Assembly (NCBI GenBank): GCA_964640325.1
Contig: CAZXID010000006.1
Coordinates: 7,959 to 71,958, forward strand
Reading direction: 5' to 3'
Length of the DNA: 64,000 nucleotides
From: DAOQAU01 sp964640325
GTDB taxonomy: Bacteria; Cyanobacteriota; Vampirovibrionia; Gastranaerophilales; Gastranaerophilaceae
Shown here: piece by piece, positions 1 to 7,068 of the stretch
Position numbering within the stretch: position 1 is the first letter of the stretch
Layout of the letters: every line of letters starts with the position of its first letter
Position numbers and translations under genes: made by a program
Notes under the pieces: model-generated
What the model was told of the DNA's origin: nothing
What the model saw: only the letters and a program-made list of their open reading frames with translations
Databases searched by the model: none

Positions 1-33
1 TTCTATATATTTTATCTTAAAAAATATATAGAA
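1..33. repeat. AT-only perfect hairpin
   Basis: Two exactly complementary 13-base arms (1-13 and 21-33) surround a 7-base loop. There is no T-run on the plus side and no GC pairs, so it is a weak terminator candidate. It may end or attenuate a minus-strand transcript from the palindromic promoter at 88-125. Confidence 0.4.
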
Positions 34-87
34 ATAAGTCAAATTAATATTGTTATTTAATTTATTTTAACTTGCAAATTTAATTTT

Positions 88-125
88 ATTATGGACTTGA
101 CAATTTGAATTGTCAAGTCCATAAT
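88..125. promoter_or_regulatory. Perfectly palindromic promoter/operator, divergent
   Basis: Two perfect 18-base arms flank a 2-base centre (TG at 106-107). The plus strand carries a consensus -35 TTGACA at 97-102, a 17-base spacer, and a -10-like CATAAT at 120-125. Because of the symmetry the minus strand carries the same -35, spacer and -10. Predicted plus-strand transcription starts near 132, just before the structured leader of the NifX-type gene at 300. A perfect dyad covering both promoter elements is the expected geometry for a dimeric regulator; no regulator gene is seen nearby. Confidence 0.6.
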
Positions 126-150
126 GTATGCATAAGGTATTTTAGAAAAA

Positions 151-299
151 CAGATGCAAGGGGTTGGCTAAATCAAAACAGAGACAGCGAAGTAAGCCCC
201 GAGTGCATTAATTTAGTAAGCCCTCTAATACCAGAATGAGCAGATTTTAATAATGTAAGAAAGGGCGAAATTACAAAGATTTCGTGTAATGGTAGAAAA
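151..299 (+). promoter_or_regulatory. Structured 5' leader, copy 1
   Basis: Non-coding leader of the first NifX-type gene; clearly related to the leader at 2792-2950. Shared blocks are AGATGC (152-157), an AGTGCATT block (202-209), an AAG.CC block (218-222) and a well conserved 3' segment (254-299). Possible helices: GATGCA 153-158 with TGCATT 204-209; AGGG 159-162 with CCCT 221-224, which would form a pseudoknot; CGAAAT 266-271 with ATTTCG 279-284 around a TACAAAG loop. ATTACA 270-275 could instead pair with TGTAAT 285-290 next to the start codon. I do not recognise a known riboswitch class. Structure is inference from two copies. Confidence 0.5.
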
Positions 300-662
300 A
301 TGAAAATAGCAATTTCAGCAAACGAAAACAGTTTAAATTCACAAGTTGATTTAAGATTTGGCAGGGCAAAAGGTTTTATTATTTATGAAACAGATAATGA
401 GTCTTTTGAATATATAGACAATGTTCAAAATTTAGAAGCAGCCCAGGGGGCAGGGATACAGGCTGCGCAAAATGTTGTAAATGCTGATGCAGAAGCATTA
501 ATTACAGGGCATTGCGGGCCAAAAGCGTTTAGGGTTTTGTCAACTTCGGGGGTAAAAATTTATACTGTTGGAGAAGGTAAAATAAGTAAAATTATAGAAA
601 AATTTAAAAACGTTGAACTTCAAGAATTGGCCTCGGCTGATGTTGAAGGACATTGGATGTAG
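300..662 (+). CDS. NifX/NafY-type (dinitrogenase Fe-Mo cofactor family) protein
   Basis: A 120-residue single-domain protein of the NifX/NafY/ORP fold. It starts MKIAISAN and has the family FGRA element near residue 20 (DLRFGRAKGF) and the glycine-rich ITGHCGPKA segment near 70. Family members bind or carry metal-sulfur clusters, including the Mo-Cu cluster of Desulfovibrio orange protein. No nif genes are in view, so nitrogen fixation is not implied. It is followed by DUF5320 and two MinD-ferredoxin ATPases, as in ORP-type loci. The start at 300 fits the family; an upstream ATG at 289 would encode only four residues before a TGA overlapping this start. Confidence 0.85.
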   Translation: MKIAISANENSLNSQVDLRFGRAKGFIIYETDNESFEYIDNVQNLEAAQGAGIQAAQNVVNADAEALITGHCGPKAFRVLSTSGVKIYTVGEGKISKIIEKFKNVELQELASADVEGHWM

Positions 663-701
663 TAATTATAACAATATGAATTTACAAAAAAGGAGGTTGT
701 T

Positions 702-971
702 ATGCCAAGAGGTGACGGAACAGGGCCAATGGGGCAAGGGTCAATGACGGGAAGAGGAATGGGACGTTGTTCTTCAGGGGTAAAGCGCGGACTTGGACTT
801 GCTGTCGGGTTGGGCTTAGGCTTAGGTTTAAGACGGGGCTTTCGTAGATTTTGGGATACAAATGCAAGTTCAAATGATGAACTTTCAATTTTAAAGTCTC
901 AAGCAAGTGCACTTGAAGAAGATTTAGCAATAATAAAAGAAAAAATCAGTGAATTAGAGCATAAAAATTAA
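702..971 (+). CDS. DUF5320 family protein
   Basis: An 89-residue protein with the DUF5320 signature MPRGDGTGPMG at its N-terminus, followed by GSMTGRGMGRC, a glycine-rich segment (residues 31-46) and a C-terminal coiled-coil-like stretch (residues 58-89). The function is unknown; the family commonly accompanies NifX-type proteins and Mrp/MinD ATPases in anaerobes. A strong AGGAGG lies 7 bases before the ATG. The stop codon overlaps the next start by one base, so translational coupling is likely. Confidence 0.85.
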   Translation: MPRGDGTGPMGQGSMTGRGMGRCSSGVKRGLGLAVGLGLGLGLRRGFRRFWDTNASSNDELSILKSQASALEEDLAIIKEKISELEHKN

Positions 972-1819
972 TGAAAATAGCAGTAGCAAGCGGGAAAGGT
1001 GGAACAGGTAAAAGTATGGTATCAACTAATTTGGCATACTTTCTTTCAAAAATTTATAAGAATGTAGCTTTGTTGGATTGTGATGTCGAAGAACCGAATT
1101 GCCATATATTTATGAAACCTAATTTTAGCTATTCTCAAAAAGTATTTGTACCTGTACCTGAAGTTAATCCTGAAAAATGTATAGCTTGTGCAAAATGCGT
1201 ACAAGTTTGTCAATATAACGCTTTAGCTTTTGTTAAAGGTAAAGTTTTAATTTTTGAAGAGCTTTGTCATGGCTGCGGGAGCTGTAAATTGATTTGTCCT
1301 GTTGGTGCAATATCTGAAGCTGGTCGCGAGGTTGGAGTCGTAGAAGCAGGTTTTGCACAAGGATTTAATTTTATCCATGGCAAATCAAGAATCGGTGAGG
1401 CGATGTCGCCGCCTTTAATTAAGGCTGTAAAGAAATACGGCAATGAACAAGGCTTCAATCTTCAAATTCTCGATTGTCCACCGGGAACTTCTTGTCCTGT
1501 AATTGCGGCTGTTGATGGTGTTGATTTTGTTGTTATGGTAACTGAACCGACTCCATTTGGGCTTTATGACTTAAAACTTGCCGTTGATGTTATTAGAAAA
1601 ATAGGTTTATCTTTTGGTGTCGTAATTAATCGTTCAAATGATAATGACAAATTGATTGAAGATTGGGTAAAAGAAGAAAATATCAAAATTTTAACTAAAA
1701 TTCCTGATAATAGAAAAATAGCAGAGTGTTATTCAAAGGGTGAGCTTATTCTAAGGGCTATGCCAGAATTTAAAAAATATTTTGAACCCTTAATTTCGGT
1801 ATTGCGAGGTGAAAAATGA
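971..1819 (+). CDS. MinD-superfamily P-loop ATPase with inserted 2[4Fe-4S] ferredoxin domain
   Basis: A 282-residue soluble ATPase of the COG1149 type. The deviant Walker A GKGGTGKS is at residues 8-15, and a ferredoxin insert carries two Cys-x2-Cys-x2-Cys-x3-Cys clusters (C70/73/76/80 and C99/102/105/109). LDCPPGTSCPV corresponds to the switch/Walker B region. Such pairs occur in ORP loci of sulfate reducers, where they were linked to metal-cluster proteins and septum positioning. The start overlaps the DUF5320 stop and its own end overlaps the next gene by 4 bases, indicating one operon. Confidence 0.9.
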   Translation: MKIAVASGKGGTGKSMVSTNLAYFLSKIYKNVALLDCDVEEPNCHIFMKPNFSYSQKVFVPVPEVNPEKCIACAKCVQVCQYNALAFVKGKVLIFEELCHGCGSCKLICPVGAISEAGREVGVVEAGFAQGFNFIHGKSRIGEAMSPPLIKAVKKYGNEQGFNLQILDCPPGTSCPVIAAVDGVDFVVMVTEPTPFGLYDLKLAVDVIRKIGLSFGVVINRSNDNDKLIEDWVKEENIKILTKIPDNRKIAECYSKGELILRAMPEFKKYFEPLISVLRGEK

Positions 1820-2676
1820 AAGAATTGGTCGTAATAAGCGGAAAAGGCGGAACAGGAAAGACCAGCATCGTTTCTTCGTTTGCTACATTATCAGAAAATA
1901 AAATCATGGTTGATTGCGATGTCGATGCAGCTGATTTACATTTGATTTTAAAACCTGAGATTTTAAAAACCACTGAATTTTTCTCAGGCAAAAAAGCAGA
2001 AATATTGTCGGATAAATGTACAAAATGTGGAAAATGTATTGAAGTTTGCAGATTTGAGGCTATTTCAAAAGACTTTATTTTAAATAAAATAAGCTGTGAA
2101 GGATGTGGAACTTGTTTTTACCAATGTCCATCAAATGCAATTAAATTTGAAAAAACAAAATCGGGCGAATGGTTTGAATCTAACACAAGATTTGGCAAAT
2201 TTATTCACGCAAAATTGGGCGTGGCAGAAGAAAATTCGGGAAAACTAGTTTCAGAAATTAGAAATTATGCAAGACTCTTAGCACACAGAGAAGGTCAGGA
2301 TTTAATTATTGTTGACGGTTCTCCCGGTATTGGTTGTCCTGTTATCGCTTCTATTTCAGGAGCAAGCCTTGTCGTAGTTGTTACAGAACCTACATTATCA
2401 GGGCTTCATGATGCAGAGCGTGTTTTGAAGTTAGCAAAACACTTTAATGCCCCTGCTTGTATGTGTATTAATAAGTGTGACATAAATCCTGATATGGCAA
2501 ATAAAATAGAAGATTTCTGTAAAAAAGAAAATATTGAAATTGTGGGCAAAATCCCTTACAGCAAGGATTTTACTGATGCGATGATAAAAGAACAAAGTTT
2601 GATTGAATTTTCGCCGGAGAGTGAAATATCAAACAAAATAAAAACAATGTGGGAATTTTTAAAAAAAAGATTTTAA
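1816..2676 (+). CDS. MinD-superfamily ATPase with ferredoxin insert, paralogue 2
   Basis: A 286-residue paralogue of the preceding protein. Walker A GKGGTGKT is at residues 9-16 and the two cluster motifs are C68/71/74/78 and C94/97/100/104. The VDGSPGIGCPV segment matches the switch region. The two ATPases are divergent copies, and the tandem arrangement suggests a heterodimer, as inferred for ORP-type loci. It starts in an ATGA overlap with the first ATPase. No clear terminator follows before the next promoter. Confidence 0.9.
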   Translation: MKELVVISGKGGTGKTSIVSSFATLSENKIMVDCDVDAADLHLILKPEILKTTEFFSGKKAEILSDKCTKCGKCIEVCRFEAISKDFILNKISCEGCGTCFYQCPSNAIKFEKTKSGEWFESNTRFGKFIHAKLGVAEENSGKLVSEIRNYARLLAHREGQDLIIVDGSPGIGCPVIASISGASLVVVVTEPTLSGLHDAERVLKLAKHFNAPACMCINKCDINPDMANKIEDFCKKENIEIVGKIPYSKDFTDAMIKEQSLIEFSPESEISNKIKTMWEFLKKRF

Positions 2677-2755
2677 GTTTTACTTAAAATTAGTAGCAAA
2701 AAATTTTGTTTTCCGGTTTTATATGAATATTAAAAATGTAAAATAAGTGTACAAT

Positions 2756-2761
2756 TATAAT
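2756..2761 (+). promoter_or_regulatory. -10 promoter element for second leader
   Basis: A consensus TATAAT lies about 30 bases before the conserved leader block. No good -35 is visible at 16-18 bases upstream. The predicted start near 2768 gives a 5' UTR of about 180 bases. Confidence 0.4.
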
Positions 2762-2791
2762 TTACAAGCAAACAGATAAAAAGGAGATAAA

Positions 2792-2950
2792 AGCAGATGC
2801 GAGCGGGCAAATTTTGTAAAAAAAGAGAGGCAACGAAATAATCAGCAAGTGCATTGATTAAACAAAGTCCGCAAAAACATTAAGTTATATAGTTAATACA
2901 AAAAATAAGAAAGGACGGAATCACAAAGGTTTCGTGTAATGGTGAAAAGA
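2792..2950 (+). promoter_or_regulatory. Structured 5' leader, copy 2
   Basis: Related to 151-299. GATGC 2796-2800 can pair with GCATT 2851-2855. GCGGGC 2803-2808 can pair with GTCCGC 2867-2872, outside the first helix, which would make a pseudoknot. CGGAAT 2916-2921 pairs with GTTTCG 2929-2934 around a CACAAAG loop; two positions differ from copy 1 but pairing is kept through G-U pairs. The 3' block to GTGTAATGGT is almost identical to copy 1. The downstream proteins are only distantly related to each other, so conservation of the leader suggests a function at the RNA level. Confidence 0.5.
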
Positions 2951-3289
2951 ATGAAAATTGCAATACCGACAAATGGTGGGAAATTATGCCAACACTTTGG
3001 ACACTGTGAAGTTTTTACATTCATTGATGTCGATGAAAATAAACAAGAATTTATGGATAGAAAGGAAGTTACTCCTCCTGAGCATGTTCCGGGAATTATT
3101 CCTCCTTGGGTAGCTGAGCAGGGAGCAACAGTCGTGCTTGCAGGTGGAATGGGCGGACGAGCTCAAGGGCTATTTGAAGAACAAGGAATAAAAGTTGTTG
3201 TAGGATGCCCAACGGATGTTCCTGAAAAACTTGTTTTAGATTACTTAAAAGGTACGCTTGTAACTGGCCAAAATGCTTGCGACCACTAA
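2951..3289 (+). CDS. NifX/NafY-type protein, second paralogue
   Basis: About 112 residues, starting MKIAIPTNGG. It has the family HFGHCEVF element and a glycine-rich VLAGGMGGRA segment. It belongs to a different branch from the copy at 300. An ATG at 2939 is in frame and would add MVKR, but the equivalent ATG of copy 1 is out of frame and lies in the conserved leader. I therefore prefer 2951, with GGTG as a modest ribosome-binding site. Its own promoter and leader suggest it is regulated alongside the upstream operon. Confidence 0.82.
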   Translation: MKIAIPTNGGKLCQHFGHCEVFTFIDVDENKQEFMDRKEVTPPEHVPGIIPPWVAEQGATVVLAGGMGGRAQGLFEEQGIKVVVGCPTDVPEKLVLDYLKGTLVTGQNACDH

Positions 3290-3303
3290 TGTAGGAATAT
3301 AAA

Positions 3304-3975
3304 ATGACAACAGCACTTGTATATAATAAATTTAGACCCATAACTCCTATTTCGAGAGTTAGCATTAGTGCTAACTCGAGCGAGCACAAAAACAAAATTA
3401 AAATATCGTCGCTAATGGGGAGTATTATTGGTACAGGCATTTCAACTGTTTTTGCTATATCTCAATCAAAGCAAGGTAAAAACTTATTAAATAGAATTTT
3501 AAAAACAAATTTTGCAAATACCAAAAACATTTTTATCATTGCATTAGGATCAATTATTGGAGGCTTTACAGGTGGAATGATTGAAGATAAAGGTAAAAAC
3601 AAATGGAAAAAACTTAAAGAAGCAAATTTCCAACTTTTGTCAAATGTTGCTTTCCCGCTTTTATTTTTAAGTTTATTCAAAAAAGCCGGTTCAAATTTGA
3701 TGAAAGAATCCAATAAAATTGTTAAGAATATAGGTAATTTTATATCGGTTTTCGGGGGTGTTGCTGTCGGTGCAGTTATGGGCTCAAAAATAGCAAACAG
3801 AGTTAATAATGCTATAAGTCCGCAAGAAGAATATAAAAGAAAGCTCGGAGTAAAAGATTTTTTGATTCACGTTGACGATTTGCCTATTGCGCTTGCGTTT
3901 GCAGGAGTTCCTTATATTGATAAATTAATTCCTTTTATTCTTGTAACTCGTGGCTATGATGTAGGGAAACAATAA
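3304..3975 (+). CDS. Hypothetical membrane protein
   Basis: A 223-residue protein that I do not recognise. Hydrophobic, glycine-rich segments at roughly residues 38-55, 76-95, 115-130 and 145-165 look membrane-associated; several contain GxxxG-like spacing. The N-terminus (about 35 residues) is polar. It lies 14 bases after the second NifX-type gene and could be cotranscribed, though a role in the metal-cluster system is not shown. Confidence 0.6.
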   Translation: MTTALVYNKFRPITPISRVSISANSSEHKNKIKISSLMGSIIGTGISTVFAISQSKQGKNLLNRILKTNFANTKNIFIIALGSIIGGFTGGMIEDKGKNKWKKLKEANFQLLSNVAFPLLFLSLFKKAGSNLMKESNKIVKNIGNFISVFGGVAVGAVMGSKIANRVNNAISPQEEYKRKLGVKDFLIHVDDLPIALAFAGVPYIDKLIPFILVTRGYDVGKQ

Positions 3976-4025
3976 GTTTTAGATGCGGGTTATAAAGCCG
4001 CAGATGAAGAGTCTCTAAATAAATT

Positions 4026-4048
4026 TGCCGAAGACAGGACTTGCACGA
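4026..4048 (-). pseudogene. Fragment of tRNA-Leu 3' end (duplicate)
   Basis: 18 bases from 4026, plus AAATT immediately before them, repeat the 3' end and flank of the tRNA-Leu gene at 4166-4249. The match then resumes as CACGA after skipping six bases (AACCTG) of the T-arm. It cannot fold as a tRNA. A duplicated tRNA 3' end is typical of integrase attachment sites; no integrase is nearby, so this may be a remnant. Confidence 0.6.
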
Positions 4049-4097
4049 TAAACAAGGCGAGAGAGACGAGCCGTAGTTTAACGGGTCGGGAATGTAG

Positions 4098-4133
4098 ATT
4101 TTGCTTGCGAGTATTCGAGCAAAGGCAAAATCA
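4098..4133. repeat. Hairpin between tRNA-Leu and its fragment
   Basis: GATTTTGC and GCAAAATC form 8-base complementary arms with further TTGC/GCAA pairing inside. Its role is unknown; it sits in the 120-base segment bounded by the tRNA duplicate. Confidence 0.35.
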
Positions 4134-4165
4134 CATGCGCGGAACCTGCAGCTTGAACATGAATT

Positions 4166-4249
4166 TGCCGAAGACAGGACTTGAACCTGCACGAGCGTTC
4201 ACTCACATGTACCTGAAACATGCGTGTCTACCATTTCACCACTTCGGCA
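4166..4249 (-). tRNA. tRNA-Leu (anticodon CAG)
   Basis: 84 bases on the minus strand. The acceptor pairs TGCCGAA with TTCGGCA. The anticodon stem CATGT/ACATG encloses the loop TTCAGGT, giving anticodon CAG. A long variable arm (GAGTG/CGCTC) marks a class II tRNA, and the T-loop is TTCAAGT. CCA is not encoded. The D-arm is of the usual Leu type. Confidence 0.93.
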
Positions 4250-4381
4250 TGAAGCTGTTATTATTTTACAACAAAATTTTAATTGTAACAAAGTGTTGCA
4301 CATAAATTAACAAGTTGGCAATAGATAAAGAATTAGACTAAAATAGATAATACACGTAATATTGTATGAAGAAGGAGTATT

Positions 4382-5173
4382 ATGAAAATTTTAATTTCCA
4401 ACGATGACGGAATTGTTGCAAACGGCATAAAAGTTTTATCAGAGACATTGGCAGAAGAACACGAAGTTTATGTCGTGGCACCCGACAGAGAAAGAAGTGC
4501 TGCGGGACATTCACTTACCTTGCACACTCCTTTGCGAGTGGAAGAATTAGAGGCAAAAAACGGGATTAAGCGCTGCTGGGTAACAACAGGAACTCCTGGG
4601 GATTGCGTTAAAATAGGCTTAAGTGCCATCTTGGAAAAAAATGAAAAGCCTGATTTGGTAATTTCAGGTATTAATCATGGTCCCAATTTGGGTGCAGATA
4701 TTTTGTATTCCGGCACGGTAAGTTGCGCTATGGAAGGTGCTATGCTCGGATACCCAAGCATTGCGGTTTCTTTGGCAAGTATGCGTGCTGATATTGAAGA
4801 TTTTAAATTTGCCGCAAAATTTATTGCAAGTTTGCTTCCAAAATTGAAAGAGTTTGATTTTCCTAAAAAAACCATATTAAATGTTAATGTTCCGGCACTT
4901 GACCCTGAGGATATTTCAGGGGTTGCAATAACAGAGCTGGGTAAAAAAATGTTTACGGATAATTATGAAAAAAGAGTTGATCCAAGAGGCAAGATTTATT
5001 ATTGGATGGCAGGCGAACTAACCAATGAACCCGAAGATGCTATTACAGATATTGCTGCGGTAAGAAATAATAAGATTTCAATAAGCCCTGTTACTTACGA
5101 GATGACAAGAAAAGATTCGATGAAAGAATTAAACGGTATTTTGTGCAGCGGTGATGCCTGCGAATGGTATTAA
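4382..5173 (+). CDS. surE: 5'/3'-nucleotidase SurE
   Basis: 263 residues, close to the usual SurE length. The N-terminal MKILISNDDG supplies the metal-binding D8 and D9. APDRERSAAGHSLTL, TTGTPGDCVK and VISGINHGPNLGADILYSGTVSCAMEG are diagnostic SurE blocks. It dephosphorylates nucleoside monophosphates in the cytoplasm in a divalent-metal-dependent manner. A strong GAAGGAG precedes the ATG. It appears monocistronic, converging on uppP. Confidence 0.95.
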   Translation: MKILISNDDGIVANGIKVLSETLAEEHEVYVVAPDRERSAAGHSLTLHTPLRVEELEAKNGIKRCWVTTGTPGDCVKIGLSAILEKNEKPDLVISGINHGPNLGADILYSGTVSCAMEGAMLGYPSIAVSLASMRADIEDFKFAAKFIASLLPKLKEFDFPKKTILNVNVPALDPEDISGVAITELGKKMFTDNYEKRVDPRGKIYYWMAGELTNEPEDAITDIAAVRNNKISISPVTYEMTRKDSMKELNGILCSGDACEWY

Positions 5174-5266
5174 GTGCTACGCACGTAGGAGTTTTGTATC
5201 GATTTTTTAAAATGCATTTGGTTTTTGTTTTTGAGCTTTATGCAAAGAATAACGCTGTGAATGTTT

Positions 5267-6112
5267 TCACCCAAATATATTAAAAAATGCCGCCATAACC
5301 GCGCCTATTATTATGCAATAGTAGCCGAAAAAGGTAAGCGAGAATTTTTGTAAAAATTTTAAAAAATATTTTATGCAAAAATAGCCGACAATTGCTGAAA
5401 CTATTGTCCCTGCTATAATTGATGTCCAATTAAACGAGGCTATTTCTTTAAAATCAATTTCCAAAAGCGGGTAGAGCATTGAGGTGCCAATTATTATGGG
5501 AATGCTCAAAAGAAAAGAGTATCTGGCGCAGGTTATTCTGTCGAGCCCTGAAAAAAGCCCTGTGGCAATAGTCCAGCCCGAGCGCGAAAAGCCCGGGAAT
5601 GCGGCGAGCCCTTGGGCTATACCTATTAAAATCGAACTTTTCAGATTGATTTTGTCTGTTTTTTGAGGGAATTTTTTTGAAATAAATTCGCTCAAAAGCA
5701 ATACAATTCCTGTGATAAAAAGCAAAACGCCTACTATCGCAGGTGAAAATACGAGTTTTTCGCAAATATCTTTTAGCGGATAAGCAACAAGGATTGTAAA
5801 AAACGTACCCAAAATTATGTATAAGCCTAATTTTGCCTCATAATCAACAAAATTGCGATTTTTTATTGCGTCAACCAAGGCTTTTGTGATACTTATAACT
5901 TCTTTCCTGAAAAAAATCAAAACAGCGATAAGCGTTCCCAAATGAAGCATAATGTCAAAAAACACTTCTTGACTTGATTGGATTAAATTGAGTGTGCCTG
6001 TCAAATATTTATAGATATTTGATGTAAAAACAAGATGCGCAGAACTTGAAACCGGCAGAAACTCGCTTAAGCCTTGGACTATTCCCATTAATATTGCTTG
6101 TATAATATTCAT
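5267..6112 (-). CDS. uppP: Undecaprenyl-diphosphatase
   Basis: 281 residues, polytopic inner-membrane protein of the BacA/UppP family that recycles undecaprenyl pyrophosphate for peptidoglycan and LPS synthesis. The two active-site segments are visible: QGLSEFLPVSSSAH near residues 14-27 and PGFSRSGWTIATG near 168-180. About seven to eight hydrophobic helices follow. It is the last gene of the reverse group kdsD-kdsC-queD-uppP, separated from queD by a GC-rich repeat. Confidence 0.95.
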   Translation of the reverse strand: MNIIQAILMGIVQGLSEFLPVSSSAHLVFTSNIYKYLTGTLNLIQSSQEVFFDIMLHLGTLIAVLIFFRKEVISITKALVDAIKNRNFVDYEAKLGLYIILGTFFTILVAYPLKDICEKLVFSPAIVGVLLFITGIVLLLSEFISKKFPQKTDKINLKSSILIGIAQGLAAFPGFSRSGWTIATGLFSGLDRITCARYSFLLSIPIIIGTSMLYPLLEIDFKEIASFNWTSIIAGTIVSAIVGYFCIKYFLKFLQKFSLTFFGYYCIIIGAVMAAFFNIFG

Positions 6113-6120
6113 AATTCCTC

Positions 6121-6170
6121 TATTACCCCTCTCCCCAACCCTCTCCCTCTAGGGGCGAGGGGGAGTCAAG
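6121..6170. repeat. GC-rich palindromic intergenic repeat
   Basis: A C-rich run of CCCTCTCC units followed by AGGGGCGAGGGGG can fold back on itself. It is strikingly GC-rich for this genome. Similar CCCTCTCC/GAGAGGG repeats are common dispersed elements in bacteria. It lies between queD and uppP and may act as a processing or attenuation site. Confidence 0.5.
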
Positions 6171-6178
6171 GATTCCCT

Positions 6179-6538
6179 CTAATTCACATAATAACTTGCA
6201 CAAGATGTCGGAGTTTCCCAGACAGAAATTTTGCTTATTATACTTATTTTTTCTTTCATTTTGTCATAGATAAATTTTGCGATAATTTCGCTGCTTGGGC
6301 TTATACTTTCAAATTCGAGCAATTTATTAATATCCTGATGGTCTAAAATATCCAAAACAGCTTTTAATTCTTTTTTTAAAATTTTATAATCAATCAAGAT
6401 ATTACTTTTATCAAGCGAAGTCCCCTGAACATAGGCTTCTACGAGCCAGTTGTGCCCGTGTTGATTTTCGCAATCGCCTTCATAATTCAAAAGGTGATGC
6501 GCCGCGGAAAAATACATCTGTACTTTTAGTTCGAACAT
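6179..6538 (-). CDS. queD: 6-carboxy-5,6,7,8-tetrahydropterin synthase-like (QueD)
   Basis: 119 residues, typical for QueD/PTPS-fold enzymes. Zinc ligands are the histidine in SAAHHL (14/15) and H27/H29 in ENQHGHNW; C23 in GDCENQ is the catalytic cysteine of the family. QueD converts dihydroneopterin triphosphate to carboxytetrahydropterin for queuosine. No other queuosine gene is in view. The start overlaps the end of kdsC by 13 bases. Confidence 0.88.
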   Translation of the reverse strand: MFELKVQMYFSAAHHLLNYEGDCENQHGHNWLVEAYVQGTSLDKSNILIDYKILKKELKAVLDILDHQDINKLLEFESISPSSEIIAKFIYDKMKEKISIISKISVWETPTSCASYYVN

Positions 6539-7068
6539 GCCGAGAGCCCTCCTTTTTCTTTAAGATTAACCGATTTGCTCTTTAGGATAAAATCGGCAAG
6601 TTCTCTAACCGCACCTTTTCCGCCACCTTTTGCGGAAATAAATTTGCAGGCTGAAATAACTTCTTTCACTGCATCTGCCGGGCAGCATGAAAGCCCTACT
6701 TTTTCAAGCACGCAAAGATCGGGGATGTCATCTCCCATATAAGCCACTTCGTCGTAAGAGAGTTTGTATTTTTCGATTATTTCATTAAGCGCGTGGATTT
6801 TATTTTTTTGTCCCTGATAAAGCTCTGTTATGCCTAAAATTTTTGCTCTGTGTACGACTGTGCCATTGTTTCTTGCGGTTATAATCGCAGGGACAATGCC
6901 TGCTCTTATGAGCATTATAACACCTTGCCCGTCTTTAGAATTGTAGGTTTTGTATTCAACGCCGTTTTCATCAAAGGTCAGACTTCCGTCTGTCATAACC
7001 CCATCCACGTCAAATGCGACCAGTTTAATTTTGTTTGCTATTGATTTTAATTCTAGATTATTTTTCAT
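6526..7068 (-). CDS. kdsC: 3-deoxy-D-manno-octulosonate 8-phosphate phosphatase-like HAD (KdsC)
   Basis: 180 residues, C0-type HAD phosphatase without a cap. Motif I is AFDVDGVMTDG (D20, D22), followed by the KdsC-type YNSKDGQGVIML loop and the motif IV segment AYMGDDIPDLCVLEKVG. It releases phosphate from KDO-8-P in LPS inner-core synthesis. It overlaps kdsD by 4 bases, and that pairing supports the assignment over generic HAD functions. The 15-residue C-terminal tail is unconserved-looking. Confidence 0.92.
   Translation of the reverse strand: MKNNLELKSIANKIKLVAFDVDGVMTDGSLTFDENGVEYKTYNSKDGQGVIMLIRAGIVPAIITARNNGTVVHRAKILGITELYQGQKNKIHALNEIIEKYKLSYDEVAYMGDDIPDLCVLEKVGLSCCPADAVKEVISACKFISAKGGGKGAVRELADFILKSKSVNLKEKGGLSACSN

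Noticed and set aside
151..299. Leader as a c-di-GMP-I, cobalamin, TPP, FMN, SAM-I or Moco riboswitch
   Set aside because: None of the conserved core sequences of these classes that I can recall is present; only generic AAAG and GGG pieces occur.
700..930. 76-residue reverse frame opposite DUF5320
   Set aside because: It is a mirror of the glycine-rich coding region on the other strand; the plus-strand gene has a strong ribosome-binding site and family motif.
300..3289. NifX-type genes as evidence for nitrogen fixation
   Set aside because: The family is broader than nif; no nifHDKEB is present and the neighbours are ORP-type.
4105..4305. 66-residue plus-strand frame over tRNA-Leu
   Set aside because: It reads through the antisense of the tRNA and its flank; no ribosome-binding site and no protein-like pattern.
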